Assembly (NCBI RefSeq): GCF_051014685.1
Contig: NW_027479276.1
Span: 103,266 to 167,265 of the forward strand
Source of the DNA: Ptiloglossa arizonensis
Taxonomy: Eukaryota; Arthropoda; Insecta; Hymenoptera; Colletidae
Length of the DNA stretch: 64,000 bases
Reading direction: 5' to 3'
Part shown: positions 1 to 14,680 of the stretch, piece after piece
Numbering within the stretch: position 1 is the stretch's first letter
Layout: every line of letters starts with the position of its first letter
The notes under the pieces: model-generated
The model's input: only the letters and a program-made list of their open reading frames with translations
Databases searched by the model: none
What the model was told of the DNA's origin: nothing
Program-made: the position numbers and the translations under genes

Positions 1-775
1 ACGTATAACGTATATCGTATAAAGTATAACGTATAACGTGTGACGTATAACGTATAACGTATAGCGTATAGCGTATACCGTATAAAGTATAACGTATAAC
101 GTATAACGTATAACGTATAACGTATAACGTATAACGTATAACGTATAACGTATAACGTATAATGTATAACCTATAACAAATAACGTATAACGTATAACGT
201 ATAACGTATAACGTATAACGTATAACGTATAACGTATATCGTATAAAGTATAACGTATAACGTGTGACGTATAACGTGTAACGTATAACGTATAACGTAT
301 AACGTATAACGTATAACGTATATCGTATAAAGTATAAAGTATAACGTATAACGTATAACGTCTAACGTATATCGTATAAAGTATAACGTATAACGTGTGA
401 CGTATAACGTATAACGTATAACGTGTAGCGTATACCGTATAAAGCATAACGTATAACGTATAACGTATAACGTATAACGTATAACGTATAATGTATAACG
501 TATAACGTATAACGTATAACGTATATCGTATAAAGTATAACGTATAACGTGTGACGTATAACGTATAACGTATAACGTATAACGTATAACGTATAACGTA
601 TAACGTATAACGTGTAACGTATAACGTATAACGTATAACGTATAACGTATACCGTATAACGTATAACGTATAACGTATAATGTATAACGTATAACGTATA
701 ACGTATAACGTATATCGTATAAAGTATAACGTATAACGTGTGATGTATAACGTATAACGTATAACGTATAGCGTA
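1..775. repeat. HOR block A, copy 1
   Basis: Markers in order include A6T at 9-15, A3G/A5G units, doubled A6G, the G1C plus AAATAAC pair at 171-184, A3C at 360, an A3G/A6G unit at 424, A3G at 612, A6C at 651 and A6G at 771. Every one of these recurs 1,862 bp (266 units) downstream in copy 2. The match breaks just after the A6G unit near 775. The left end is the window edge, so the block may extend further. It is part of the satellite and has no coding content. Confidence 0.85.
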
Positions 776-811
776 TAACGTATAACGTATAACGTATATC
801 GTATAAAGTAT

Positions 812-2230
812 AACGTATAACGTATAACGTATAACGTATAACGTATAACGTATAACGTAATACGTATAACCTATAACGTATAACGTATAACGTATAACGT
901 ATAACGTATAACGTATAACGTATAACGTATAACGTATAACGTATAACGTATAACGTATAACGTATAACGTATAACGTATAACGTATAACGTATAATGTAT
1001 AACGTATAACGTATAACGTATAACGTATAATGTATAACGTATAACGTATAACGTATAACCTATAACAAATAACGTATAACGTATACCGTATAACGTATAA
1101 CGTATAACGTATAATGTATAACGTATAACGTATAACGTATAACGTATATCGTATAAAGTATAACGTATAACGTGTGACGTATAACGTATAACGTATAACG
1201 TGTAGCGTATACCGTATAAAGCATAACGTATAACGTATAACGTATAACGTATAACGTATAACGTATAACGTATAACGTATAACGTATAACGTATAACGTA
1301 TAACGTATAACGTATAACGTATAACGTATAACCTATATCGTATAAAGTATAACGTATAACGTATAACGTCTAACGTATAACATATAACGTATAACGTATA
1401 ACGTATAACGTATAACGTATAACGTATAACGTATAACGTATAACGTATAACGTATAATGTATAACGTATAACGTATAACGTATAACGTATAATGTATAAC
1501 GTATAACGTATAACGTATAACCTATAACAAATAACGTATAACGTATAACGTATAACGTATAACGTATAACGTATAACGTATAACGTATAACGTATAACGT
1601 ATAACGTATAACGTATAACGTATAACGTATAGCGTATACCGTATAAAGTATAACGTATAACGTATAACGTATAACGTATAACGTATAACGTATAACCTAT
1701 AACAAATAACGTATAACGTATAACGTATAACGTATAACGTATAACGTATAACGTATAACGTATAACGTATAACGTATAACGTATAACGTATAACGTATAA
1801 CGTATAACGTATACCGTATAACGTATGACGTATAACGTATAATGTATAACGTATAACGTATAACGTATAACGTATATCGTATAAAGTATAACGTATAACG
1901 TGTGACGTATAACGTATAACGTATAGCGTATAGCGTATACCGTATAAAGTATAACGTATAACGTATAACGTATAACGTATAACGTATAACGTATAACGTA
2001 TAACGTATAACGTATAACGTATAATGTATAACCTATAACAAATAACGTATAACGTATAACGTATAACGTATAACGTATAACGTATAACGTATAACGTATA
2101 TCGTATAAAGTATAACGTATAACGTGTGACGTATAACGTGTAACGTATAACGTATAACGTATAACGTATAACGTATAACGTATATCGTATAAAGTATAAA
2201 GTATAACGTATAACGTATAACGTCTAACGT
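812..2230. repeat. HOR block B, copy 1 (about 1.42 kb)
   Basis: Compared with 3,381-4,799, the markers match at a constant offset of 2,569 bp (367 units). They include the G1C unit at 871, the G1C plus AAATAAC pair at 1,522 and the A3C unit at 2,222. The left breakpoint lies between about 808 and 860, where the offset changes by one unit. The right breakpoint follows the A3C unit at about 2,230. Its - strand is open for long stretches because the repeat itself has no stops. This is not a gene. Confidence 0.85.
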
Positions 2231-2637
2231 ATATCGTATAAAGTATAACGTATAACGTGTGACGTATAACGTATAACGTATAACGTGTAGCGTATACCGT
2301 ATAAAGCATAACGTATAACGTATAACGTATAACGTATAACGTATAACGTATAATGTATAACGTATAACGTATAACGTATAACGTATATCGTATAAAGTAT
2401 AACGTATAACGTGTGACGTATAACGTATAACGTATAACGTATAACGTATAACGTATAACGTATAACGTATAACGTGTAACGTATAACGTATAACGTATAA
2501 CGTATAACGTATACCGTATAACGTATAACGTATAACGTATAATGTATAACGTATAACGTATAACGTATAACGTATATCGTATAAAGTATAACGTATAACG
2601 TGTGATGTATAACGTATAACGTATAACGTATAGCGTA
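1863..2637. repeat. HOR block A, copy 2
   Basis: Marker-for-marker copy of bases 1-775 at an offset of 1,862 bp. Checked markers are the G1C pair at 2,033, A3C at 2,222, A3G/A6G at 2,286, A3G at 2,474, A6C at 2,513 and a C7T-type change after A3G/A5G at 2,603. After about 2,637 this copy continues with A6C and two C7A units, where copy 1 continues with plain units. The first part (to about 2,230) also belongs to block B, so the duplications are nested. A third partial copy starts near 4,432 (offset 4,431 from base 1). Confidence 0.85.
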
Positions 2638-2964
2638 TACCGTATAAAGTATAAAGTATAACGTATAACGTATAACGTATAACGTATAACGTATAACGTA
2701 TAACGTATAACGTATAACGTATAACGTATAACGTCTAACGTATAACGTATAACGTATAACGTATAACGTATAACGTATAACGTATAACGTATAACGTATA
2801 ACGTATAATGTATAACGTATAACGTATAACGTAAAACGTATATCGTATAAAGTATAACGTATAACGTATAATGTATAACGTATAACGTATAACGTATAAC
2901 GTATATCGTATAAAGTATAACGTATAACGTGTGACGTATAACGTATAACGTATAACGTATAACG

Positions 2965-3257
2965 TATAACGTATAACGTATAACGTATAACGTATAACGT
3001 ATAACGTATAACGTATAACGTATAATGTATAACGTATAACGTATAACGTATATCGTATAATGTATAACGTATAACGTATAACGTATAACGTATAACCTAT
3101 AACAAATAACGTATAACGTATAACGTATAACGTATAACGTATAACGTATAACGTATAACGTATAACGTATAATGTATAACGTATAACGTATAACGTATAT
3201 CGTATAATGTATAACGTATAACGTATAACGTATAACGTATAACCTATAACAAATAAC
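2965..3257. repeat. 147-bp (21-unit) local tandem duplication
   Basis: A module containing C7T (ending 3,026 and 3,173), A6T followed directly by C7T (3,049 and 3,196) and the G1C plus AAATAAC pair (3,097 and 3,244) appears twice in a row, exactly 147 bp apart. The outer limits are approximate because plain units flank both copies. It sits between blocks A and B. Confidence 0.8.
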
Positions 3258-3380
3258 GTATAACGTATAACGTATAACGTATAACGTATAACGTATAACG
3301 TATAACGTATAACGTATAACGTATAACGTATAACGTATAACGTATAACGTATAGCGTATACCGTATAAAGTATAACGTAT

Positions 3381-4799
3381 AACGTATAACGTATAACGTA
3401 TAACGTATAACGTATAACGTATAACGTAATACGTATAACCTATAACGTATAACGTATAACGTATAACGTATAACGTATAACGTATAACGTATAACGTATA
3501 ACGTATAACGTATAACGTATAACGTATAACGTATAACGTATAACGTATAACGTATAACGTATAATGTATAACGTATAACGTATAACGTATAACGTATAAT
3601 GTATAACGTATAACGTATAACGTATAACCTATAACAAATAACGTATAACGTATACCGTATAACGTATAACGTATAACGTATAATGTATAACGTATAACGT
3701 ATAACGTATAACGTATATCGTATAAAGTATAACGTATAACGTGTGACGTATAACGTATAACGTATAACGTGTAGCGTATACCGTATAAAGCATAACGTAT
3801 AACGTATAACGTATAACGTATAACGTATAACGTATAACGTATAACGTATAACGTATAACGTATAACGTATAACGTATAACGTATAACGTATAACGTATAA
3901 CCTATATCGTATAAAGTATAACGTATAACGTATAACGTCTAACGTATAACATATAACGTATAACGTATAACGTATAACGTATAACGTATAACGTATAACG
4001 TATAACGTATAACGTATAACGTATAATGTATAACGTATAACGTATAACGTATAACGTATAATGTATAACGTATAACGTATAACGTATAACCTATAACAAA
4101 TAACGTATAACGTATAACGTATAACGTATAACGTATAACGTATAACGTATAACGTATAACGTATAACGTATAACGTATAACGTATAACGTATAACGTATA
4201 GCGTATACCGTATAAAGTATAACGTATAACGTATAACGTATAACGTATAACGTATAACGTATAACCTATAACAAATAACGTATAACGTATAACGTATAAC
4301 GTATAACGTATAACGTATAACGTATAACGTATAACGTATAACGTATAACGTATAACGTATAACGTATAACGTATAACGTATACCGTATAACGTATGACGT
4401 ATAACGTATAATGTATAACGTATAACGTATAACGTATAACGTATATCGTATAAAGTATAACGTATAACGTGTGACGTATAACGTATAACGTATAGCGTAT
4501 AGCGTATACCGTATAAAGTATAACGTATAACGTATAACGTATAACGTATAACGTATAACGTATAACGTATAACGTATAACGTATAACGTATAATGTATAA
4601 CCTATAACAAATAACGTATAACGTATAACGTATAACGTATAACGTATAACGTATAACGTATAACGTATATCGTATAAAGTATAACGTATAACGTGTGACG
4701 TATAACGTGTAACGTATAACGTATAACGTATAACGTATAACGTATAACGTATATCGTATAAAGTATAAAGTATAACGTATAACGTATAACGTCTAACGT
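3381..4799. repeat. HOR block B, copy 2 (about 1.42 kb)
   Basis: Second copy of 812-2,230, offset 2,569 bp. Checked markers are the G1C unit at 3,440, the G1C plus AAATAAC pair at 4,091 and A3C at 4,791. The right end differs: after the A3C unit this copy runs into a G1A unit near 4,804, whereas copy 1 runs into another A6T-C7A motif. Confidence 0.85.
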
Positions 4800-4859
4800 A
4801 TAACATATAACGTATAACGTATAACGTATAACGTATAACGTATAACGTATAACGTATAA

Positions 4860-5660
4860 CGTATAACCTATAACAAATAACGTATAACGTATAACGTATA
4901 ACGTATAACGTATAACGTATAACGTATAACGTATAACGTATAACGTATAGCGTATAGCGTATACCGTATAAAGTATAACGTATAACGTATAACGTATAAC
5001 GTATAACGTATAACGTATAACGTATAACGTTTAACGTATAACGTATAACCTATAACAAATAACGTATAACGTATAACGTATCACGTATAACGTATAACGT
5101 ATAACGTATAACGTATAACGTATAACGTATAACGTATAACGTATAACGTATAACGTATAGCGTATAACGTATACCGTATAACGTATACCGTATAACGTAT
5201 AACGTATAACGTATAATGTATAACGTATAACGTATAACGTATAACGTATATCGTATAAAGTATAACGTATAACGTGTGACGTATAACGTATAACGTATAA
5301 CGTATAACGTATAACGTATAACGTATAACGTATAACGTGTGACGTATAACGTATAACGTATAACGTATAACGTATAACGTATAACGTATACCGTATAACG
5401 TATAACGTATAACGTATAATGTATAACGTATAACGTATAACGTATAACGTATATCGTATAAAGTATAACGTATAACGTGTGACGTATAACGTATAACGTA
5501 TAACGTATAACGTATAACGTATAACGTATAACGTATAACGTATAACGTATAACGTATAACGTATAACGTATAATGTATAACGTATAACGTATAACGTATA
5601 TCGTATAATGTATAACGTATAACGTATAACGTATAACGTATAACCTATAACAAATAACGT
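4860..5660. repeat. A5C-marked HOR block, copy 1
   Basis: The block runs G1C plus AAATAAC, doubled A6G, A6C, C7A, a second G1C pair, the rare A5C unit (5,078), A6G, two A6C units, C7T and three A3G/A5G units (5,274, 5,337, 5,477). It ends with A6T-C7T (5,597) and another G1C pair (5,644). All markers from 5,078 to 5,644 recur at 14,486-15,052 with a constant offset of 9,408 bp (1,344 units). Other A5C-marked copies begin near 9,000, 12,310 and 13,775. Confidence 0.82.
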
Positions 5661-6104
5661 ATAACGTATAACGTATAACGTATAACGTATAACGTATAAC
5701 GTATAACGTATAACGTATAACGTATAACGTATAACGTATAACGTATAACGTATAACGTATAACGTATAGCGTATACCGTATAAAGTATAACGTATAACGT
5801 ATAACGTATAACGTATAACGTATAACGTATAACGTATAACGTATAACGTATAACGTATAACGTATAACGTATAACGTATAACGTATAACGTATAACGTAT
5901 AACGTATAACGTATAACGTATAACGTATAACGTATAACGTATAACGTATAACGTATAACGTATAACGTATAACGTATAACGTATAACGTATAACGTATAC
6001 CGTATATCGTATAACGTATAACGTATAATGTATAACGTATAACGTATAACGTATAATGTATAACGTATAACGTATAACGTATAACGTATAATGTATAACG
6101 TATA

Positions 6105-7360
6105 ACGTATAACGTATAACCTAAAACAAATAACGTATAACGTATAACGTATAACGTATAACGTCTAACGTATAACGTATAACGTATAACGTATAACGTA
6201 TAACGTATAACGTATAACGTATAACGTATAACGTATAACGTATAACGTATAACGTATAACGTATGATGTATAACGTATAACGTATAACGTATAACGTATA
6301 ATGTATAACGTATAACGTATAACGTATAACCTATAACAAATAACGTATAACGTATAACGTATAACGTATAACGTATAACGTATAAAGTATAACGTATAAC
6401 GTATAACGTATAACAAATAACGTATAACGTATAACGTATAACGTATAACGTACAACGTATAACGTATAACGTATAACGTATAACGTATAACGTATAACGT
6501 ATAACGTATAACGTATAACGTATACCGTATAACGTATAACGTATAACGTATAATGTATAACGTATAACGTATAACGTATAACGTATATCGTATAAAGTAT
6601 AACGTATAACGTGTGACGTATAACGTACTACGTATAACGTATAGCGTATACCGTATAAAGTATAACGTATAACGTATAACGTGTAACGTATAACGTATAA
6701 CGTATAACTTATAACGTATAACGTATAACGTATAACGTATAACGTATGTCGTATAAAGTATAAAGTATAACTTATAACGTATAACCTAAAACAAATAACG
6801 TATAACGTATAACGTATAACGTATAACGTCTAACGTATAACGTATAACGTATAACGTATAACGTATAACGTATAACGTATAACGTATAACGTATAACGTA
6901 TAACGTATAACGTATAACGTATGATGTATAACGTATAACGTATAACGTATAACGTATAATGTATAACGTATAACGTATAACGTATAACCTATAACAAATA
7001 ACGTATAACGTATAACGTATAACGTATAACGTATAACGTATAAAGTATAACGTATAACGTATAACGTATAACAAATAACGTATAACGTATAACGTATAAC
7101 GTATAACGTACAACGTATAACGTATAACGTATAACGTATAACGTATAACGTATAACGTATAACGTATAACGTATAACGTATACCGTATAACGTATAACGT
7201 ATAACGTATAATGTATAACGTATAACGTATAACGTATAACGTATATCGTATAAAGTATAACGTATAACGTGTGACGTATAACGTATTACGTATAACGTAT
7301 AGCGTATACCGTATAAAGTATAACGTATAACGTATAACGTGTAACGTATAACGTATAACG
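6105..7360. repeat. Tandem duplication of about 660 bp
   Basis: Copy 1 runs from about 6,105 to 6,700 and copy 2 from about 6,770 to 7,360. Shared rare markers are a G1C/T4A unit plus AAATAAC (6,121 and 6,786), A3C (6,163 and 6,828), an A5G/C7T unit (6,261 and 6,919), T4C (6,450 and 7,108) and A3G/A5G (6,611 and 7,269). The offset is 665 bp at first and 658 bp later, so one unit was lost or gained inside. At 6,625 copy 1 has GTACTAC where copy 2 has GTATTAC at 7,283. Confidence 0.82.
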
Positions 7361-7440
7361 TATAACGTATAACGTATAACGTATAGCGTATACCGTATAA
7401 AGTATAACGTATAACGTATAACGTGTAACGTATAACGTAT

Positions 7441-7905
7441 AACGTATAACTTATAACGTATAACGTATAACGTATAACGTATAACGTATGTCGTATAAAG
7501 TATAAAGTATAACTTATAACGTATAACGTATAACGTATAACGTATGTCGTTTAAAGTATAAAGTATAACGTATAACGTATAACGTCTAACGTATAACGTA
7601 TAACGTATAACGTATAACGTATAACGTATAACGTATAACGTATAACGTATAACGTATAACGTATAACAAATAACGTATAACGTATAACGTATAACGTATA
7701 ACGTATAACGTATAACGTATAGCGTATACCGTATAATGTATAACGTATAACGTATAACGTGTAACGTATAACGTATAACGTATAACTTATAACGTATAAC
7801 GTATAACGTATAACGTATAACGTATGTCGTATAAAGTATAAAGTATAACGTATAACGTATAACGTATAACGTATAACGTATGTCGTATAAAGTATAAAGT
7901 ATAAC
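7441..7905. repeat. Cluster rich in G1T and A5G/A6T units, copy 1
   Basis: Contains TTATAAC (G1T) units and GTATGTC (A5G/A6T) units followed by two C7A units. Markers at 7,511 (G1T), 7,584 (A3C), 7,665 (AAATAAC without G1C), 7,759 (A3G), 7,822 and 7,878 (A5G/A6T) all recur 12,233 bp downstream. The offset is three less than a multiple of 7, which is exactly explained by the three one-base deletions between the copies. A private substitution follows the A5G/A6T unit near 7,549. Confidence 0.82.
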
Positions 7906-8999
7906 GTATAACGTATAACGTATAACGTATAACTTATAACGTATAACGTATAACGTATAACGTATAACGTCTAACGTATAACGTATAACGTATAACGTAT
8001 AACGTATAACGTATAACGTATAACGTATAACGTATAACGTATAATGTATAACGTATAACGTATAACGTAAAACGTATATCGTATAAAGTATAACGTATAA
8101 CGTGTGACGTATAACGTATAACGTATAACGTATAACGTATAACGTATAACGTATAACGTATAACGTATAACGTATAACGTATAACGTATAACGTATAACG
8201 TATAACGTATAACGTATAACGTATAACGTATAACGTATAACGTATAACGTATAACGTATAACGTATAACGTATAACGTTTATCGTATAAAGTATAACGTA
8301 TAACGTATAACGTCTAACGTATAACGTATAACGTATAACGTATAACGTATAACCTATAACAAATAACGTATAACGTATAACGTATAACGTATAACCTATA
8401 ACAAATAACGTATAACGTATAACGTATAACGTATAACGTATAACGTATAACGTATAACGTATAAAGTATAACGTATAACGTATAACGTATAACGTATAAC
8501 GTATAACGTATAACGTATAACGTATAACGTATAACGTATAACGTATAACCTATAACAAATAACGTATAACGTATAACGTATAACGTATAACGTATAACGT
8601 ATAACGAATAACGTATAACGTATAACGTATAACGTATAACGTATAACGTATAACGTATAACGTATAACGTATACCGTATAACGTATACCGTATAACGTAT
8701 AACGTATAACGTATAATGTATAACGTATAACGTATAACGTATAACGTATATCGTATAAAGTATAACGTATAACGTATAACGTATAACGTATAACGTATAA
8801 CGTATAACGTATAACGTATAACGTATAACGTATAACGTATAACGTATAACGTATAACGTATAACGTATAACGTATAACGTATAACGTATAACGTATAACG
8901 TATAACGTATAACGTATAACGTTTATCGTATAAAGTATAACGTATAACGTATAACGGCTAACGAATAACGTATAACGTATAACGTATAACCTATAACAA

Positions 9000-9420
9000 A
9001 TAACGTATAACGTATAACGTATAACGTATAACGTATAACGTATAACGTAGAACGTATAACGTATAACGTATAACGTATAGCGTATAGCGTATACCGTATA
9101 AAGTATAACGTATAACGTATAACGTATAACGTATAACGTATAACGTATAACGTATAACGTATAACGTATAACGTATAACCTATAACAAGTAACGTATAAC
9201 GTATAACGTATCACGTATAACGTATAACGTATAACGTATAACGTATAACGTATAACGTATAACGTATAACGTATAACGTATAACGTATAGCGTATAACGT
9301 ATACCGTATAACGTATACCGTATAACGTATAACGTATAACGTATAATGTATAACGTATAACGTATAACGTATAACGTATATCGTATAAAGTATAACGTAT
9401 AACGTGTGACGTATAACGTA
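9000..9420. repeat. A5C-marked HOR block, copy 2
   Basis: Contains the doubled A6G, A6C, C7A, G1C pair, A5C (9,208), A6G, A6C, A6C, C7T order of the copy at 4.9-5.7 kb, 4,130 bp (590 units) downstream of it. The second unit of the G1C pair here reads AAGTAAC and not AAATAAC, a private substitution. After the first A3G/A5G unit near 9,404 the flank differs from copy 1. Confidence 0.78.
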
Positions 9421-12309
9421 TAACGTATAACGTATAACGTATAACGTATAACGTATAACGTATAACGTATAACGTATAACGTATAACGTATAACGTATAA
9501 CGTATAACGTATAACGTATAACGTATAGCGTATACCGTATAAAGTATAACGTATAACGTATAACGTATAACGTATAACGTATAACGTATAACGTATAACG
9601 TAATACGTATAACCTATAACGTATAACGTATAACGTATAACGTATAACGTATAACGTATAACGTATAACGTATAACGTATAACGTAAAACGTATAACGTA
9701 TAACGTATAACGTATAACGTATAACGTATAATGTATAACGTATAACGTATAACGTATAACGTATAATGTATAACGTATAACGTATAACGTATAACCTATA
9801 ACAAATAACGTATAACGTATACCGTATAGCGTATACCGTATAAAGTATAACGTATAACGTATAACGTATAACGTATAACGTATAACGTATAACGTATAAC
9901 GTAATACGTATAACCTATAACAAATAACGTATAACGTATAACGTATAACGTATAACGTATAACGTATAACGTATAACGTATAACGTATAACGTATAACGT
10001 ATAACGTATAACGTATAACGTATAACGTATAACGTATAACGTATAACGTATAACGTATAACGTATAACGTATAACGTATAACGTATACCGTATAACGTAT
10101 AACGTATAACGTATAATGTATAACGTATAACGTATAACGTATAACATATATCGTATAAAGTATAACGTATAACGTGTGACGTATAACGTATAACGTATAA
10201 CGTATAACGTATAACGTATAACGTATAACGTATAACGTGTGACGTATAACGTATAACGTATAACGTATAACGTATAACGTATAACGTATACCGTATAACG
10301 TATAACGTATAACGTATAATGTATAACGTATAACGTATAACGTATAACGTATATCGTATAAAGTATAACGTATAACGTGTGACGTATAACGTATAACGTA
10401 TAACGTATAACGTATAACGTATAACGTATAACGTATAACGTATAACGTATAACGTATAACGTATAACGTATAATGTATAACGTATAACGTATAACGTATA
10501 TCGTATAATGTATAACGTATAACGTATAACGTATAACGTATAACCTATAACAAATAACGTATAACGTATAACGTATAACGTATAACGTATAACGTATAAC
10601 GTATAACGTATAACGTATAACGTATAACGTATAACGTATAACGTATAACGTATAACGTATAACGTATAGCGTATACCGTATAAAGTATAACGTATAACGT
10701 ATAACGTATAACGTATAACGTATAACGTATAACGTATAACGTATAACGTATAACGTATAACGTAATACGTATAACCTATAACAAATAACGTATAACGTAT
10801 AACGTATAACGTATAACGTATAACGTATAACGTATAACGTATAACGTATAACGTATAACGTATAACGTATAACGTATAACGTATAACGTATAACGTATAA
10901 CGTATAACGCATAACGTATAACGTATAACGTATAAAGTATAACGTATAACGTATAACGTATAACGTCTAACGTATAACGTATAACGTATAACGTATAACG
11001 TATAACGTATAACGTATAACGTATAACGTATAACGTATAATGTATAACGTATAACGTATAACGTAAAACGTATATCGTATAAAGTATAACGTATAACGTG
11101 TGACGTATAACGTATAACGTATTACGTATAACGTATAACGTATAACGTATAACGTATAACGTATAACGTATAACGTATAACGTATAACGTATAACGTATA
11201 ACGTAATACGTATAACCTATAACAAATAACGTATAACGTATAACGTATAGCGTATACCGTATAAAGTATAACGTATAACGTATAACGTATAACGTATAAC
11301 GTATAACGTATAACGTATAACGTATAACGTATAACGTATAACGTATAACGTATAACGTATAACGTATAACGTATAACGTATAACGTATACCGTATAAAGT
11401 ATAACGTATAACGTGTGACGTATAACGTATAACGTATAACGTATAGCGTATACCGTATAAAGTATAACGTATAACGTATAACGTATAACGTATAACGTAT
11501 AACGTATATCGTATAACGTATAACGTATAACGTATAACGTATAACGTATAACGTATAACGTATAACGTATAACGTATAACGTATAACGTATAACGTATAA
11601 CGTATAACGTATAACGTATAACGTATAACGTATAACGTATAACGTATAACGTATAACGTATAACGTATAACGTTTATCGTATAAAGTATAACGTATAACG
11701 TATAACGTCTAACGTATAACGTATAACGTATAACGTATAACGTATAACCTATAACAAATAACGTATAACGTATAACGTATAACGTATAACCTATAACAAA
11801 TAACGTATAACGTATAACGTATAACGTATAACGTATAACGTATAACGTATAAAGTATAACGTATAACGTATAACGTATAACGTATAACGTATAACGTATA
11901 ACGTATAACGTATAACGTATAACGTATAACCTATAACAAATAACATATAACGTATAACGTATAACGTATAACGTATAACGTATAACGTATAACGTATAAC
12001 GTATAACGTATAACGTATAACGTATAACGTATAACGTATAACGTATACCGTATAACGTATACCGTATAACGTATAACGTATAACGTATAACGTATAACGT
12101 ATAACGTATAACGTATAACGTATATCGTATAAAGTATAACGTATAACGTATAACGTATAACGTATAACGTATAACGTATAACGTATAACGTATAACGTAT
12201 AACGTATAACGTATAACGTATAACGTATAACGTATAACGTATAACGTATAACGTATAACGTATAACGTATAACGTATAACGTTTATCGTATAAAGTATAA
12301 CGTATAACG

Positions 12310-13055
12310 TATAACGTCTAACGTATAACGTATAACGTATAACGTATAACGTATAACGTATAACCTATAACAAATAACGTATAACGTATAACGTATAACG
12401 TATAACGTATAACGTATAACGTATAACGTATAACGTATAACGTATAGCGTATAGCGTATACCGTATAAAGTATAACGTATAACGTATAACGTATAACGTA
12501 TAACGTATAACGTATAACGTATAACGTATAACGTATAACGTATAACCTATAACAAATAACGTATAACGTATAACGTATCACGTATAACGTATAACGTATA
12601 ACGTATAACGTATAACGTATAACGTATAACGTATAACGTATAACGTATAACGTATAGCGTATAACGTATACCGTATAACGTATACCGTATAACGTATAAC
12701 GTATAACGTATAATGTATAACGTATAACGTATAACGTATAACGTATATCGTATAAAGTATAACGTATAACGTGTGACGTATAACGTATAACGTATAACGT
12801 ATAACGTATAACGTATAACGTATAACGTATAACGTGTGACGTATAACGTATAACGTATAACGTATAACGTATAACGTATAACGTATACCGTATAACGTAT
12901 AACGTATAACGTATAATGTATAACGTATAACGTATAACGTATAACGTATATCGTATAAAGTATAACGTATAACGTGTGACGTATAACGTATAACGTATAA
13001 CGTATAACGTATAACGTATAACGTATAACGTATAACGTATAACGTATAACGTATA
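12310..13055. repeat. A5C-marked HOR block, copy 3
   Basis: Starts near an A3C unit, then the G1C pair, doubled A6G and A5C at 12,575, followed by A3G/A5G units at 12,771, 12,834 and 12,974. These match 14,486, 14,682, 14,745 and 14,885 at a constant offset of 1,911 bp (273 units). Confidence 0.8.
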
Positions 13056-13774
13056 ACGTATAACGTATAACGTAATACGTATAACCTATAACAAATAACG
13101 TATAACGTATAACGTATAACGTATAACGTATAACGTATAACGTATAACGTATAACGTATAACGTATAACGTATAACGTATAACGTATAACGTGTGACGTA
13201 TAACGTATAACGTATAACGTATAACGTATAACGTATACCGTATAACGTATAACGTATAACGTATAACGTAATACGTATAACCTATAACAAATAACGTATA
13301 ACGTATAACGTATAACGTATAACGTATAACGTATAACGTATAACGTATAACGTATAACGTTTATCGTATAAAGTATAACGTATAACGTATAACGTATAAC
13401 GTGTGACGTATAACGTATAACGTATAACGTATAACGTATAACGTATAACGTATACCGTATAACGTATAACGTATAACGTATAATGTATAACGTATAACGT
13501 ATAACGTATAACGTATATCGTATAAAGTATAACGTATAACGTGTGACGTATAACGTATAACGTATAACGTATAACGTATAACGTATAACGTATAACGTAT
13601 AACGTATAACGTATAACGTATAACGTATAACGTATAACGTATAACGTATAACGTATAACGTATAACGTATAACGTATAACGTATAACGTATAACGTATAA
13701 CGTATAACGTATAACGTATAACGTATAACGTATAACGTATAACGTTTATCGTATAAAGTATAACGTATAACGTA

Positions 13775-14680
13775 TAACGTCTAACGTATAACGTATAACG
13801 TATAACGTATAACGTATAACCTATAACAAATAACGTATAACGTATAACGTATAACGTATAACGTATAACGTATAACGTATAACGTATAACGTATAACGTA
13901 TAGCGTATAGCGTATACCGTATAAAGTATAACGTATAACGTATAACGTATAACGTATAACGTATAACGTATAACGTATAACGTATAACGTATAACGTATA
14001 ACCTATAACAAATAACGTATAACGTATAACGTATCACGTATAACGTATAACGTATAACGTATAACGTATAACGTATAACGTATAACGTATAACGTATAAC
14101 GTATAACGTATAGCGTATAACGTATACCGTATAACGTATACCGTATAACGTATAACGTATAACGTATAATGTATAACGTATAACGTATAACGTATAACGT
14201 ATATCGTATAAAGTATAACGTATAACGTATAACGTCTAACGTATAACGTATAACGTATAACGTATAACGTATAACCTATAACAAATAACGTATAACGTAT
14301 AACGTATAACGTATAACGTATAACGTATAACGTATAACGTATAACGTATAACGTATAGCGTATAGCGTATACCGTATAAAGTATAACGTATAACGTATAA
14401 CGTATAACGTATAACGTATAACGTATAACGTATAACGTATAACGTATAACGTATAACCTATAACAAATAACGTATAACGTAAAACGTATCACGTATAACG
14501 TATAACGTATAACGTATAACGTATAACGTATAACGTATAACGTATAACGTATAACGTATAACGTATAGCGTATAACGTATACCGTATAACGTATACCGTA
14601 TAACGTATAACGTATAACGTATAATGTATAACGTATAACGTATAACGTATAACGTATATCGTATAAAGTATAACGTATAA
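13775..14680. repeat. 455-bp (65-unit) tandem duplication of the A5C block
   Basis: Two adjacent copies, about 13,775-14,229 and 14,230-14,684. Markers match at 455 bp: A3C at 13,779 and 14,234, the first G1C pair at 13,820 and 14,275, and A5C at 14,031 and 14,486. Copy 2 carries a private T4A unit just before its A5C unit. Copy 2 then continues into the A3G/A5G-rich part shared with the copies at 5.0 kb and 12.6 kb. Confidence 0.82.

Noticed and set aside
171..2309. A 712-codon frame with an ATG start, followed by a near copy at 3,244-4,806
   Set aside because: The shared peptide is explained by the 2,569-bp satellite duplication. The start is a CAT made by a variant unit, and the stop is the CTA of the G1C unit.
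3090..3110. The CTATAAC-AAATAAC pair as a possible insertion site or target-site duplication of a mobile element
   Set aside because: It is two ordinary seven-base units with substitutions, in phase with its flanks, and recurs as an HOR marker. No element or inverted repeat lies next to it.
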